DNA of 40,772 bases from Candidatus Nitrosopumilus sp. (GCA_016125975.1 JAEFCZ010000043.1:1-40772); one strand, 5' to 3'. Shown: positions 24,809-34,126, numbered from the stretch's first letter. Notes: generated by a model from the sequence alone, not told the origin. Program-made: numbers and translations.

Positions 24809-25837
24809 TCATTTTGTTATGATTATCTTCATTGCATTTTCACCAGTACGTGCATGATCAAATGCTTTTTGGGTATCAGTGATTGAATAGGTATGTGTGA
24901 TTAGTTGTTTAACATCAATTTGTGATGACTCTATAAGATTTAGTGCTTCTTTGGTATCATTGTCTGATGCAGCATAACTTGTAACAAGTGTAATTTCTTT
25001 TGAATAAATTTTACTCATATCTAAATCTATTTTTGCTCCTTTTGAAGGAACACCAAACATCATTACTGCCCCACCTTTTCTTACCATATCAATTGCATCT
25101 TCAAGTGCTTTAAGACTACTAGTTGCAACAATTGCAACATCAACACCTATTCCATTAGTGTGATCTAAAATTTTTTGTTTTCTTGTATCATCTGTTGAAT
25201 TGAGGGATTCAGTGATATTGAATTTTTTTGCAAAATCTAATCTAAAGTCATTTACATCAAAACAGAAAATTTTTGAGAATTTTTTTGCCTGAGCCAACAT
25301 TACATGCATCATTCCAGTAGGGCCAACACCAAATATTGCAGTACTGTCGCCTTCTTGATAAGAATACTTTGTCCATGCTCGCACACAACATGCTAGAGGT
25401 TCAATCATTGCAGCCTCTTCAAAACTTAGAGAATCAGATATCTTTAGAACTCCACCATGAGATACATTCCATGCAGGAACAACATACTGTTCAGATAAAC
25501 CACATGGAGACAAATTGGTTTCATAGTATTTTTTGCACATTGTTTCATTACCATGATTGCAAAAATGACAATCATAACAAGGAACGTGATGATGAGTAAA
25601 TACTCTGTCACCTTTTTTGAATTCTGTTACATTAGAACCAACATCTAAAACCACACCAGCAGGCTCATGACCCAAACGCATTGAAGGTTGTCCGTATTGA
25701 CCAAATACCTTTTCTAAATCAGAACCACAAATTCCACATGCGTGCATTTGGACTAAAATGTCACCAGAATCTAATGAAGGATTTTCTGTTTCATCTACAG
25801 AAATAACAGATGGTTCTTTAACAGATGCAGTTTTCAT
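24809..25837 (-). CDS. Zinc-dependent medium-chain alcohol dehydrogenase
   Basis: A 342-aa MDR-family dehydrogenase with both zinc sites. The catalytic site includes Cys in ACGICGSDLE and GHE in RLGHEPAGVV. The structural site is the four-Cys lobe CYDCHFCNHGNETMC. The Rossmann motif is IFGVGPTGMMHV, and DVNDFR after beta-2 suggests NAD preference (Asp). The nearest subgroup looks like sorbitol/threonine dehydrogenases. The substrate is unknown; the aldolase gene that follows suggests a sugar or polyol pathway. The start is ATG at 25837. Confidence 0.88.
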   Translation of the reverse strand: MKTASVKEPSVISVDETENPSLDSGDILVQMHACGICGSDLEKVFGQYGQPSMRLGHEPAGVVLDVGSNVTEFKKGDRVFTHHHVPCYDCHFCNHGNETMCKKYYETNLSPCGLSEQYVVPAWNVSHGGVLKISDSLSFEEAAMIEPLACCVRAWTKYSYQEGDSTAIFGVGPTGMMHVMLAQAKKFSKIFCFDVNDFRLDFAKKFNITESLNSTDDTRKQKILDHTNGIGVDVAIVATSSLKALEDAIDMVRKGGAVMMFGVPSKGAKIDLDMSKIYSKEITLVTSYAASDNDTKEALNLIESSQIDVKQLITHTYSITDTQKAFDHARTGENAMKIIITK

Positions 25838-25877
25838 GATGGAATATTAGAAAATTGGGTATAAGTAGATTAAAGAA

Positions 25878-26171
25878 TCAGACACCAAGAATCTTCTTTA
25901 ACATAACTCTGTAATCAACTTCAGATTTTTCACTTCCTGTTGCAGGTAATGCAAATACCAAAGTAGATTTTTCAGCTCTTAATGCAGTTAATTCATCATT
26001 TATAGATTCAGTGACATCATCACTAACCAAAATCAATCCCACATCAGAATCATCTGTTAGTTTCTTAATATCATCTAGCGCCTTTTCAGGAGATTCAGAA
26101 ATAATACCGGGAACACCAGCTAATTGAAAACTAGTTACAAACGATTTGCTTCCTACAGTGAATATCTTCAC
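25878..26171 (-). CDS. atpF: V/A-type ATP synthase subunit F
   Basis: A 97-aa protein matching archaeal ATPase subunit F, the small central-stalk subunit that regulates coupling. MKIFTVGSKSFVTSFQLAGV is the family start; VGLILVSDDV and the acidic-basic end VDYRVMLKKILG follow. No other ATPase subunit gene lies nearby, although subunit F usually sits in the atp operon. It might be a displaced or second copy. The start is ATG at 26171. Confidence 0.85.
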   Translation of the reverse strand: MKIFTVGSKSFVTSFQLAGVPGIISESPEKALDDIKKLTDDSDVGLILVSDDVTESINDELTALRAEKSTLVFALPATGSEKSEVDYRVMLKKILGV

Positions 26172-26260
26172 AAATTCAATTTTTGTCCATTCTAATTTAA
26201 CCCTTTTTGGAAGAAACTAGATCAGGAAAGGTTGATTTAGTTTAAAAAATCAGTAATTTC

Positions 26261-26560
26261 ATGGCAGAAATTGACACTCAAAAAGATGTCTATCTATTCT
26301 TGCATGGAAAAATGGATCTCAGAGAAAAAGCAACAAATGCACTTACTGCAAAAGGATTTGCAGCCGAGAAAATAACAATGGCCTCACCAAACAAAGTTGG
26401 AAATGTAGGCGACTACATGGCAATGTTATGGAGACCACCCACACCAGATCAAATCAAGATTCAACAGATAACCAAAGTTGAAGAAGTGGAACCAGAAGGA
26501 ATGATAGGTCTTTGGAAAGGAGTTTCACAAGAAGATATAGAGTCTATTCCATTAGGATAA
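26261..26560 (+). CDS. Small protein of unknown function, divergent from atpF
   Basis: A 99-aa soluble protein that begins MAEIDTQKDVYLFLHGKMDL. It contains a helix-strand section and an odd Pro-rich block (WRPPTPDQIKIQQI), and ends GLWKGVSQEDIESI. The start is ATG at 26261, 89 bases from the divergent atpF. TTTAAAAAAT lies close upstream. I do not recognise a family. The shared control region with atpF hints at an energy-related role, which is inference only. Confidence 0.65.
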   Translation: MAEIDTQKDVYLFLHGKMDLREKATNALTAKGFAAEKITMASPNKVGNVGDYMAMLWRPPTPDQIKIQQITKVEEVEPEGMIGLWKGVSQEDIESIPLG

Positions 26561-26562
26561 AC

Positions 26563-26814
26563 TCAGCTGAATCCAGCACCAAAATCAGAGCCTTTGTCCA
26601 AAAGGTCTCCAGAATCTGAACTTTTTAATTTTCTAAATAACAATGTTTCATAAACTAATTTCATTGCTTCTTCATCATTTAGACTACAATCTTCTTTAAT
26701 TTGATTTTTGTATTTTTCTAATTTTACAGGATCTTGTTCATCAAGAGAAACCCCATCATGAACCATCAGATTAGCAATTTTTTCAATTTCAGAATTTTGT
26801 TTTTCTTCATCCAT
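26563..26814 (-). CDS. Small acidic helical protein of unknown function
   Basis: An 83-aa protein from ATG 26814 (MDEEKQNSEIEKIANLM); a TTG three codons upstream is also in frame. It is acidic with several helices, and ends in a Gly/Asp/Ser-rich tail (SSDSGDLLDKGSDFG). No metal or catalytic motif is seen. It converges on the gene at 26261 with a two-base gap and lies 48 bases after the SWIM-type gene on the same strand. Confidence 0.6.
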   Translation of the reverse strand: MDEEKQNSEIEKIANLMVHDGVSLDEQDPVKLEKYKNQIKEDCSLNDEEAMKLVYETLLFRKLKSSDSGDLLDKGSDFGAGFS

Positions 26815-26862
26815 AATTGACAATAAGTTTTCTGCTTAATAATACATTCTAATAAAAAATCA

Positions 26863-27165
26863 TTACAAATCTGAAAGTAATCCTGAAAGGAAATCAGAAA
26901 ACTCATCATCAGAAAAAATAATTTTTTCTACTTTGTTTTCATTTTGAGCAAGTTTTACAGAATCTAAATGGTAACAAGTCTCTTTTCCATTTAATTTTCC
27001 AAAATAAAATCCATGACAAGAACAATAAAGACCAATCGGGTCAATCCAATGTTCTTCACCCTTACCAACTACAGTCCAAATTTTCCTTTGACTAGGCTCA
27101 AAAACATGTAATTTTACTCGTTTTTCTGAAACCAATGATTCAATTCTATCAGGATCTTTGTTCAC
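26863..27165 (-). CDS. SWIM-type zinc-finger protein
   Basis: A 100-aa protein with the SWIM pattern CxC...CxH: Cys48 and Cys50 in YCSCHGFYF, and Cys64 and His66 in ETCYHLD. SWIM domains bind DNA or proteins, and small archaeal versions occur near recombination and repair genes (SWS1-like). The start is GTG at 27165. It is divergent from a metallophosphoesterase gene across only about 30 bases, so the two control regions overlap. The function is inferred from the motif only. Confidence 0.75.
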   Translation of the reverse strand: MNKDPDRIESLVSEKRVKLHVFEPSQRKIWTVVGKGEEHWIDPIGLYCSCHGFYFGKLNGKETCYHLDSVKLAQNENKVEKIIFSDDEFSDFLSGLLSDL

Positions 27166-27199
27166 AAGGATTTAATCAGATATCTGCAGTATAACTTTG

Positions 27200-27949
27200 A
27201 TGCTACAAACAAGGATCATACCATTAAAACCAGGATTGATTCTAGATGGAAATCAAAAACATCTCGTAGTAACAGATCTTCATATTGGATTTGAAAGTAG
27301 TATGGCATCAAATGAAATTTTTATTGGAAAAAATACTACAGTAAATGAAACAATTCAAGAATTATCCCTAATGATTGATACAGAAAAACCAGATTCGGTG
27401 ATTTTACTAGGGGACATAAAATCAAGTGTAAAAAGTATTTCAAAAAGTGAATGGGATGAGGTTCCATTGTTTTTTGAAAAAATTAGTCAAAAATGTGACG
27501 TCATACTAGTTCCAGGAAATCATGATGCAAATATTTCAAAATTAGTTCCTCAGAACATTACAATGATTAGTTCAACTGGACTAGTTGAAGAAAATGTGTT
27601 ATTGACTCATGGGCATACAATGCCTTCAGAGAATTTCTCCTATGTGGACAAAATTATCATGGGACATGTTCACCCGGTTTTTTTTCAAGAAGATTCGATA
27701 ATAAATGGACAACGAGTTTGGGTTTCAATGAAAATAGAAAAAGAAAAAATTTTTCCAAATAAATCAGGAGAATTAGAAATTACAATAATTCCCTCATTTA
27801 ACAAGTACTTTTATGCCACACATAGAAAAAAATACAAGAAATCAATTTCACCTATAATTGATAGAATAAAATCAGTTGCAAAAGCACGAATTGTTACACT
27901 TGATGGAACTATAATTGGAAATGAATCAATTATTGATCAAGTGTTATGA
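27200..27949 (+). CDS. Calcineurin-like metallophosphoesterase
   Basis: A 249-aa phosphoesterase with all five metal motifs: TDLHIGF, LLGDIK (Asp), VPGNHDAN, THGHT and MGHVHP. The size and the C-terminal basic region match the MJ0037-like archaeal group related to SbcD/Mre11 nucleases and to ligase-linked bacterial enzymes. It probably needs two metals, such as Mn2+. The substrate could be nucleic acid, but that is not shown. I use ATG 27200; a TTG one codon earlier is in frame. Confidence 0.87.
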   Translation: MLQTRIIPLKPGLILDGNQKHLVVTDLHIGFESSMASNEIFIGKNTTVNETIQELSLMIDTEKPDSVILLGDIKSSVKSISKSEWDEVPLFFEKISQKCDVILVPGNHDANISKLVPQNITMISSTGLVEENVLLTHGHTMPSENFSYVDKIIMGHVHPVFFQEDSIINGQRVWVSMKIEKEKIFPNKSGELEITIIPSFNKYFYATHRKKYKKSISPIIDRIKSVAKARIVTLDGTIIGNESIIDQVL

Positions 27950-27952
27950 TAA

Positions 27953-30900
27953 TCACTCAACAACATCATATGGTTCTATAGGGTTTTTTGTTGTTTCATT
28001 ATGCTGTAACCATTCTAGTGTCTTGACAAAAGAATCGGCCAATTCAATAGTAGTAAGAACAGGAATTCCCAACTCCAAAGCCTTTCTTCTAATTTGATAT
28101 TCATCATCAAGCATTCCAACATATTTTTCCAAAGATAATGTACTTGGGATATTTATGATAAAGTCAATTTTTTTCTCATAAAGAAGATCAGAGATGTTTG
28201 GTTTTCGTTCTGGCTCTGAGATTTTATGTACTATTTCAACATCACCAACTTTTTCTTCAAAGAATTCTGCAGTGTGCTCTGTTGCCAAAATTTTGAATCC
28301 TAAATGTTTGAGTTTTGCAATAGTTGGTAAAAGTTTTTCTTTGTTTGTAGCACCACCTACAGTTACAAGTGCAGTTCCTTTATCAGGAAGATTGTATCCA
28401 ACGGATGTCAATCCTTTTGATAGTGCATCATAGAAACTATCACCAAAACATGCAGCTTCTCCAGTTGACTGCATTTCAACTCCCAGTGCAATATCAGCAC
28501 CATCTAATTGCATGAATGAAAATTGAGGTACTTTTATTCCATAGTTGTGAATCTTTTGCCATTTGTTTTCAGGGATTTTAGGGAGAGGTTTGTCCAAAAT
28601 AGCCTTAGAAGCAAGTGAAATTAGGTTTGTTTTTACTAATTTTGAGACAAATGGCATAGAACGTGAGGCTCGAATGTTAAGCTCAATGACATAGACATGA
28701 TCATCATGTATTAGGAATTGTAAGTTGAAGGGTCCTTTGACATTAAATGTCAATGCAATCTTTTTTGTGTAATCATTAATGGTTTCAATAATTTTGTTGT
28801 TTAAACGCCAAGGTGGAATACACATCATTGCATCACCAGAATGAACACCAGCTGAATCAATATGCTCAACTATTGCACCAATGACAACTTCTTTTCCATT
28901 ACTTATTCCATCAACATCCACCTCAAGTGAATTTAACATAAATTTGGATATTACAACAGGATGATCAGGAGAAACATCTGTTGCTTCTTTGACATATGTC
29001 TTTAGTTCATCTTGTGACCATACAACTTTCATTGCAGCACCAGACAAAACATATGAGGGTCTAACAATTACAGGAAATCCAACTTCTTGTGCAAAGTTTT
29101 TTGCTTCATTAAGATTTGAGAATGCTTGCCATTTTGGTTGTTGTATATGTAGTTTATCAAGTTCTGCACTAAATTTAGAACGGTCTTCAGCTCTATCAAC
29201 ATCAATTGCGCTTGTTCCCAAAATGTTAATTCCTCGTTCTGCAAGACCAGGAGTTAGATTATTTGCAGTTTGACCACCAACACAAGTGATTATGCCTTTT
29301 GGATTTTCAAATTCCGTAATGTCAAGAATTCTTTCTTGAGTTAGTTCTTCAAAGTATAGTCTTGTACAAATATCATAATCAGTCGAAACAGTTTCAGGAT
29401 TGCAGTTAACAACTGAAACATTTTTCTCACCGTTTTCTTGAAGACCCCATACCATGTTGACTGTTCCCCAATCAAATTCCACACTGCTTCCAATTCTATA
29501 TGGCCCTGCACCAACCACTACTGTTCCTTTCTCGTCAGGGGAGACATCAATGTCATTAGAATATCCACCATAAGTCAGATAGAGGTAGTTTGTAACAGCA
29601 GGCCATTCAGCAGCAAGAGTGTCAATTTGCTTGACTGCAGGAATCACGCCTAATTTCTTACGTATTTCACGCACTTCATCAGGAGTCTTCTCCTTTACCC
29701 TAGCAATCTGCTTGTCTGAAAAGCCCATTTTCTTTGCCTCCCACATCATAGATTCATCAAGTTCAGATTCTTTAAGGTGAGATTCGGTGTTTACGATATT
29801 TTGTATTTTTCCAATAAACCAAGGGTCAATTGCAGACAATTTGTAGATTCTATCAACTGAAATACCCATTTTCAATGCAATTGCAACATTATACAATATT
29901 TGATCATCATGGTGTGAAAGTTTATTTTCAATTTCTTCTTCAGTGTATTTTTTACCGTTTGCACGATTCAAAACAAGTCCATCATTTCCAATGTCAAGCA
30001 TTCTAATTGCTTTTTGTAAAGATTCTTCAAATGTTCGACCAACTGCCATGACTTCTCCGACAGATTTCATCGTAACCCCAAGTTTACGATTAACTAATTC
30101 AAATTTTGAAAAATCCCATCTTGGATGTTTACATACAACATAATCAAGAGATGGTTCAAAACACGCAGTAGTACTTTTTGTGATTCTGTTTACTAGTTCA
30201 GATAAATTGTAACCTAATCCGATTTTAGCAGACATGTATGCAAGCGGATAACCAGTTGCTTTACTTGCAAGAGCAGATGAACGTGAAAGACGCGGATTGA
30301 TTTCAATTGCAACATATCTGTCTGAATCAGCATCTAATGCATATTGAATATTACATTCACCAACAATACCCACATGTTTTGTTGCACGTAATGCTGCTGA
30401 ACGTAACATATGATATTCATGATTATCAATTGTTTGGGATGGTGCAACTACAATATTGTCACCAGTATGAACTTTCATGGAAAGAACATTTTCCATGTTA
30501 CAAACAATTACGTTATTACCATCATAGTCTTGCATTACTTCATATTCAATTTGTTTCCAGTGACCGATATATTCTTCAATTAGAACTTGACCTACAAGAC
30601 TTGCTTTCAAGCCACGCTCAACAATTTCATGTAATTCAATCTCATTGTGGGCAATGCCTCCACCACGTCCACCAAGAGTGTAGGCCACTCTAATTATAAC
30701 AGGATATGCCAGTTCTTCAGCTACCTTTTTTGCATCATCAAAATTTGTTACAGTCTTACTTTTGAGCACAGGAACGCCTGCTTCTTTCATTTGATCCTTG
30801 AAAAGCTGTCTATCTTCAGTATTTTTGATTCCTTGTACCTGAGTTCCAAGGACACTAACATCATATTTTTTGAGAACTTCAGCCTCTTCTAGTTTGACTC

Positions 30901-31195
30901 CACAGTTTAATGCAGTTTGACCACCATATGCCAACATAATTCCATCAGGTCTTTCTTTTTCAATTATTGATTCAACATATTTTGGATTCACTGGTAAAAG
31001 GTAAACTTGGTCTGCAAATCTTGTATCAGTTTGAATTGTTGCAATGTTTGGATTAATCAATACACTTTTGATGCCATCCTCATGAATTGCTTTGAGACAT
31101 TGACTTCCAGAATAATCAAATTCACCAGCTTCTCCAATTTTGATAGCTCCACTACCTAGTACAAGAATTTTCTTTAAGGATTCATTTTTTGGCAT
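27953..31195 (-). CDS. carB: Carbamoyl-phosphate synthase large subunit
   Basis: A full-length 1080-aa CarB, which uses ammonia (channelled from CarA), bicarbonate and two ATP to make carbamoyl phosphate for pyrimidines and arginine. Two homologous halves are visible. The first has LGSGAIKIGEAGEFDYSG, an ATP-grasp with GGRGGGIAHNE, and EINPRLSRSSALASKATGYP. The second has VVGAGPYRIGSSVEFDW and ELNIRASRSMPFVSK. The last 140 residues are the MGS-like allosteric domain (LVTVGGATNKEKLLP). It follows carA by three bases on the same strand. Its 3' end lies three bases from the convergent phosphoesterase stop. Confidence 0.97.
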   Translation of the reverse strand: MPKNESLKKILVLGSGAIKIGEAGEFDYSGSQCLKAIHEDGIKSVLINPNIATIQTDTRFADQVYLLPVNPKYVESIIEKERPDGIMLAYGGQTALNCGVKLEEAEVLKKYDVSVLGTQVQGIKNTEDRQLFKDQMKEAGVPVLKSKTVTNFDDAKKVAEELAYPVIIRVAYTLGGRGGGIAHNEIELHEIVERGLKASLVGQVLIEEYIGHWKQIEYEVMQDYDGNNVIVCNMENVLSMKVHTGDNIVVAPSQTIDNHEYHMLRSAALRATKHVGIVGECNIQYALDADSDRYVAIEINPRLSRSSALASKATGYPLAYMSAKIGLGYNLSELVNRITKSTTACFEPSLDYVVCKHPRWDFSKFELVNRKLGVTMKSVGEVMAVGRTFEESLQKAIRMLDIGNDGLVLNRANGKKYTEEEIENKLSHHDDQILYNVAIALKMGISVDRIYKLSAIDPWFIGKIQNIVNTESHLKESELDESMMWEAKKMGFSDKQIARVKEKTPDEVREIRKKLGVIPAVKQIDTLAAEWPAVTNYLYLTYGGYSNDIDVSPDEKGTVVVGAGPYRIGSSVEFDWGTVNMVWGLQENGEKNVSVVNCNPETVSTDYDICTRLYFEELTQERILDITEFENPKGIITCVGGQTANNLTPGLAERGINILGTSAIDVDRAEDRSKFSAELDKLHIQQPKWQAFSNLNEAKNFAQEVGFPVIVRPSYVLSGAAMKVVWSQDELKTYVKEATDVSPDHPVVISKFMLNSLEVDVDGISNGKEVVIGAIVEHIDSAGVHSGDAMMCIPPWRLNNKIIETINDYTKKIALTFNVKGPFNLQFLIHDDHVYVIELNIRASRSMPFVSKLVKTNLISLASKAILDKPLPKIPENKWQKIHNYGIKVPQFSFMQLDGADIALGVEMQSTGEAACFGDSFYDALSKGLTSVGYNLPDKGTALVTVGGATNKEKLLPTIAKLKHLGFKILATEHTAEFFEEKVGDVEIVHKISEPERKPNISDLLYEKKIDFIINIPSTLSLEKYVGMLDDEYQIRRKALELGIPVLTTIELADSFVKTLEWLQHNETTKNPIEPYDVVE

Positions 31196-31198
31196 TTT

Positions 31199-32344
31199 TT
31201 ATTTCTCCATTAGTTTTTTGAGTTCTTCAAAAACATACTTGCAATCAAAGGGTCCAGGTGCAGCTTCAGGGTGAAATTGTACTGCAATACAATTTTTTGT
31301 CTTGTGTCGGATTCCTTCAACTGTTTTATCATCGGCGTTTGTAAACCATAAATTAAATTCAGATTTTTCCAAAGATTCAGGTTTTATTCCATATCCATGA
31401 TTTTGGCTAGTAACATAAACTTGATTTGTTTCCAAATTTACACAAGGTTTGTTTTGACCACGATGTCCATATTTTAGTTTGTAAGTTTCTGTGTTTCCTG
31501 CAATTCCAATTATTTGGGCACCTAAACAAATCCCTAATGTTGGAACATTGTTTGAAATTAATTGTTTAGCAGTATCAATTGTTGCAGGGCATTTTTGTGG
31601 GTCTCCAGGACCACTACTAAGAACAACACCTTTTGGATTGTATGACATTATTTTTTCATAAGAAGTATTCCAAGGTACAACAATTGCCTTGTATCCAAGT
31701 TCCCGAACGTTTCTAACAATTGCATTTTTTGCACCAGTATCAATTACAACAACTATCTCTTTATCATCGCCATAGATTTTTTCAGTTTTTGTTGAAACAG
31801 AATCCATGAATTGTTCAGAGTTGTAATGAGGTGATTCTGCCAATTCTTTTTTGACTTTTTCAACATCAATCTCTTCATCTGAGACTACAAGCGCAGCCAT
31901 CATAACACCACTACTTCGAAGTTTCTTAGTTATTGCTCGTGTATCAACACCAGAAATTCCAGGTACTTTTTCATTATGCATCCACTCATCAAGAGTCATA
32001 GCCAAATTCCAATGACTGGCAGTAAGAGATAGTTCATGTACTACCAAACCACGAATTTGCATTTTATCAGATTCAAAGAATTTAGAGATTCCATCTTCAT
32101 CAGTGACAGTTGGATCGGGAACACCATAATTTCCAACTAGCGGATAAGTTAATGTCAAAATTTGTCCATTGTAAGAAGGATCAGTTAATGCTTCAGTATA
32201 TCCAACCATTCCAGTGTTAAAGACAATTTCACCAAAAACAGTCGTCGAATAACCAAAACCTTGTCCATCAAAAACAGTGCCATCATCAAAGATCAGCTTT
32301 CCATGCTTGTTTGCGTGGATTGATTTCTTTGTAGTTATTGTGAC
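31199..32344 (-). CDS. carA: Carbamoyl-phosphate synthase small subunit (glutaminase); start codon unclear
   Basis: The glutamine amidotransferase subunit that feeds ammonia to CarB. The catalytic Cys is in TLGICLGAQIIG and the His/Glu pair in VQFHPEAAPGP. The N-terminal domain is clearly coding upstream of the first ATG (32209): the frame reads GKLIFDDGTVFDGQGFGYS, then VFGEIVFNTG, which is the conserved CarA start region. That frame is open back to a stop at 32372-32374, yet holds no ATG, GTG or TTG. Candidate starts are GTC at 32344 (VTITTKKS), ATA at 32338 or CTG at 32296; 32344 is given as a best guess. It could be a rare start codon or a base error. A TATA-like ATAAAACTTAAA lies just upstream. 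Confidence 0.85.
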   Translation of the reverse strand, partial: VTITTKKSIHANKHGKLIFDDGTVFDGQGFGYSTTVFGEIVFNTGMVGYTEALTDPSYNGQILTLTYPLVGNYGVPDPTVTDEDGISKFFESDKMQIRGLVVHELSLTASHWNLAMTLDEWMHNEKVPGISGVDTRAITKKLRSSGVMMAALVVSDEEIDVEKVKKELAESPHYNSEQFMDSVSTKTEKIYGDDKEIVVVIDTGAKNAIVRNVRELGYKAIVVPWNTSYEKIMSYNPKGVVLSSGPGDPQKCPATIDTAKQLISNNVPTLGICLGAQIIGIAGNTETYKLKYGHRGQNKPCVNLETNQVYVTSQNHGYGIKPESLEKSEFNLWFTNADDKTVEGIRHKTKNCIAVQFHPEAAPGPFDCKYVFEELKKLMEK

Positions 32345-32374
32345 CCTCGTAAAGTCCGCAAGAAAGTGAATTTA

Positions 32375-32387
32375 AGTTTTATGCGAA
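32375..32387 (-). promoter_or_regulatory. TATA-like box for carA-carB
   Basis: The minus strand reads CATAAAACTTAAA here. Transcription would begin about 25 bases downstream, near 32350, which would make the start codon question at 32344/32338 a leaderless one. Inferred. Confidence 0.35.
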
Positions 32388-32421
32388 TTTGAAAAAATAA
32401 TTTTTGATCGCAAAATTTTGA

Positions 32422-33615
32422 TTATAGTGCTTGGAACTCCTCGTTCCATTTATGATATGCACGAATCATCTCAGTTGAAACACTTGGTTTTCTTCTTGCC
32501 ATAATATCTTTAAAATCAGCAGTTGTGAGTTCTCTTGGTTGAACTGGTTCTTCACCCTCTACTGGCTCATGATAATCAGGGGCATTAAAAATTTCATGAA
32601 CTGTTTTGATCTGTGCAGCTTGGCAGATATCTTTAATGTCACTGGCACTGTAACCGTCAAATAATTTTGCCAAATCAGCAGCACTGACTTTGTAATCTTT
32701 GTTTAGTTTTGCAGTGTATTGTTCAAAGAGATTTTCTCTTGCTGCTTGGGTAGGTAATGACACATAGATTCTCTTTTGGAACCTTCTAAGGAAAGGCCAA
32801 TCAAGTGCCCAAGGTTTGTTTGTGGCACCAATTACATACATCATCAAGTCTTTTCCTTTACCGTTTACGCCATCCATTTCAGTTAAAAATTGGTTTTTTG
32901 TTCTAACTTCTCCACCTACTTCACTACTTCTAGAACCTAATAGAGAATCAACTTCATCTACAAACAAAATAACAGGCTTGCCTTCTTTTTCAGCATATTG
33001 TCTTGCCATTGCAAATAATTTTGAAACATTCTTCTCTGCTTCTCCTAACCATTTGCTCATCATAGAAGATGCATCGACATTGATAAAGTAACCATCCATT
33101 TCATTTGCAGTTGCAGCTGCAAGCATTGTTTTACCAGTTCCAGGTGGACCATAAAGTAGCATTCCTTTTGGCCATCCAAGTGGGAACAAATCAGGTCTTT
33201 TAGTTGGATATACAATTGATTCACGTAATGCACTTTTTGCATCATCTAAACCTATGACTTGGTCCCAAGTTACATCGGGTTTTTCTTTCATGATTAGTTC
33301 TTCAAAGTCATTTTCATTTTCTTGTCTTTGAACAGATTTCTTTTGATCTTCTGGAGAGGCTTTAGGATCAACTGCAGGCTCTACACCATGTGCTTGTTGT
33401 AATGCATTAATTCTATTATGATAAGAGTTGCATCTTTCTTTGTAAATTGGGTTTAGTTTACTGTTAGGGTATAGTTGTAATAATTTTACCAAGGCATCAA
33501 TTGCTTGTTGATAGTGGGTAATTGCCATTCCACGTGCACCTTGAGAATCAAATTTGATAGCCTCAGAAGCATATTTGCTAGCAGTGTTTTCTAGTTCTTG
33601 GGGGGCCATACTCAT
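32422..33615 (-). CDS. cdvC: CdvC, Vps4-like AAA ATPase of the ESCRT division machinery
   Basis: A 397-aa ATPase that by family knowledge disassembles ESCRT-III (CdvB) polymers during cell division. It has an N-terminal MIT domain (residues 1-75, a three-helix bundle that binds ESCRT-III tails), then a linker. One AAA+ domain follows, with Walker A GPPGTGKT at 156-163, Walker B ILFVDEVDSL and sensor/arginine region GATNKPWALDWPFLRRF. The C-terminal Vps4-type helix ends AYHKWNEEFQAL. The start is ATG 33615 or the next ATG at 33609. It is the last gene of an operon with two helical proteins just upstream (ten-base gap). Confidence 0.93.
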   Translation of the reverse strand: MSMAPQELENTASKYASEAIKFDSQGARGMAITHYQQAIDALVKLLQLYPNSKLNPIYKERCNSYHNRINALQQAHGVEPAVDPKASPEDQKKSVQRQENENDFEELIMKEKPDVTWDQVIGLDDAKSALRESIVYPTKRPDLFPLGWPKGMLLYGPPGTGKTMLAAATANEMDGYFINVDASSMMSKWLGEAEKNVSKLFAMARQYAEKEGKPVILFVDEVDSLLGSRSSEVGGEVRTKNQFLTEMDGVNGKGKDLMMYVIGATNKPWALDWPFLRRFQKRIYVSLPTQAARENLFEQYTAKLNKDYKVSAADLAKLFDGYSASDIKDICQAAQIKTVHEIFNAPDYHEPVEGEEPVQPRELTTADFKDIMARRKPSVSTEMIRAYHKWNEEFQAL

Positions 33616-33625
33616 TTCAAATTAC

Positions 33626-34126
33626 CTACGCAGTATTTCCTTGAGAATTTTGTTGGTATTCTACAGTGTTAATCTCTGTAGCAAAATTGGTTAAATTAAT
33701 TGCACTTGTTTCGTGCTCATCATAGTCAGGCCCATCATGGTATTTCTTCTTCAAATCAGATTTTTCTGAAATATCAACATGAATACCTTTAACCTTACTA
33801 ATAGAATCCTCAGCAGACATAATCAGTTCAGATATTTCATCATCTAAATCCTCAATAGAGCCTGCTGCATCTGAAATCACAGATACAAAGTATTTGAGAA
33901 TTGAGCGCATTTCCTTTTTGTCAGCATATTTGACTAGCATGAAATCGGCAATTCCAACAATTTTATCTAAATCTTGTAGTTCCTCCAAAGTTAATTTTTC
34001 AATATTTTTATCATCAGATGACTTTACTTCAGAAATTTTCTTATCAAGTTTTGATGAAAGTGATTTTATACGCTCTAAATCCTTTGAAAAATCACGTTTA
34101 GAGTTTAGCATATTCAAGTATTGCAT
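33626..34126 (-). CDS. Helical protein encoded with cdvC, unknown
   Basis: A 166-aa protein of mostly charged heptad-like helix (DFSKDLERIKSLSSKLDKKI, then a longer region with DDEISELIMSAEDSISKVKG). It ends in a polar low-complexity tail (Asn, Gln, Ser, Thr). It has no membrane segment and no enzyme motif. It lies between the ESCRT-III-like gene and cdvC, starting inside the end of the former (13-base overlap). It could be a second, strongly diverged ESCRT-III-type subunit or an adaptor for the MIT domain of CdvC. No clear MIM motif is visible, so this is inference from position. Confidence 0.7.
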   Translation of the reverse strand: MQYLNMLNSKRDFSKDLERIKSLSSKLDKKISEVKSSDDKNIEKLTLEELQDLDKIVGIADFMLVKYADKKEMRSILKYFVSVISDAAGSIEDLDDEISELIMSAEDSISKVKGIHVDISEKSDLKKKYHDGPDYDEHETSAINLTNFATEINTVEYQQNSQGNTA

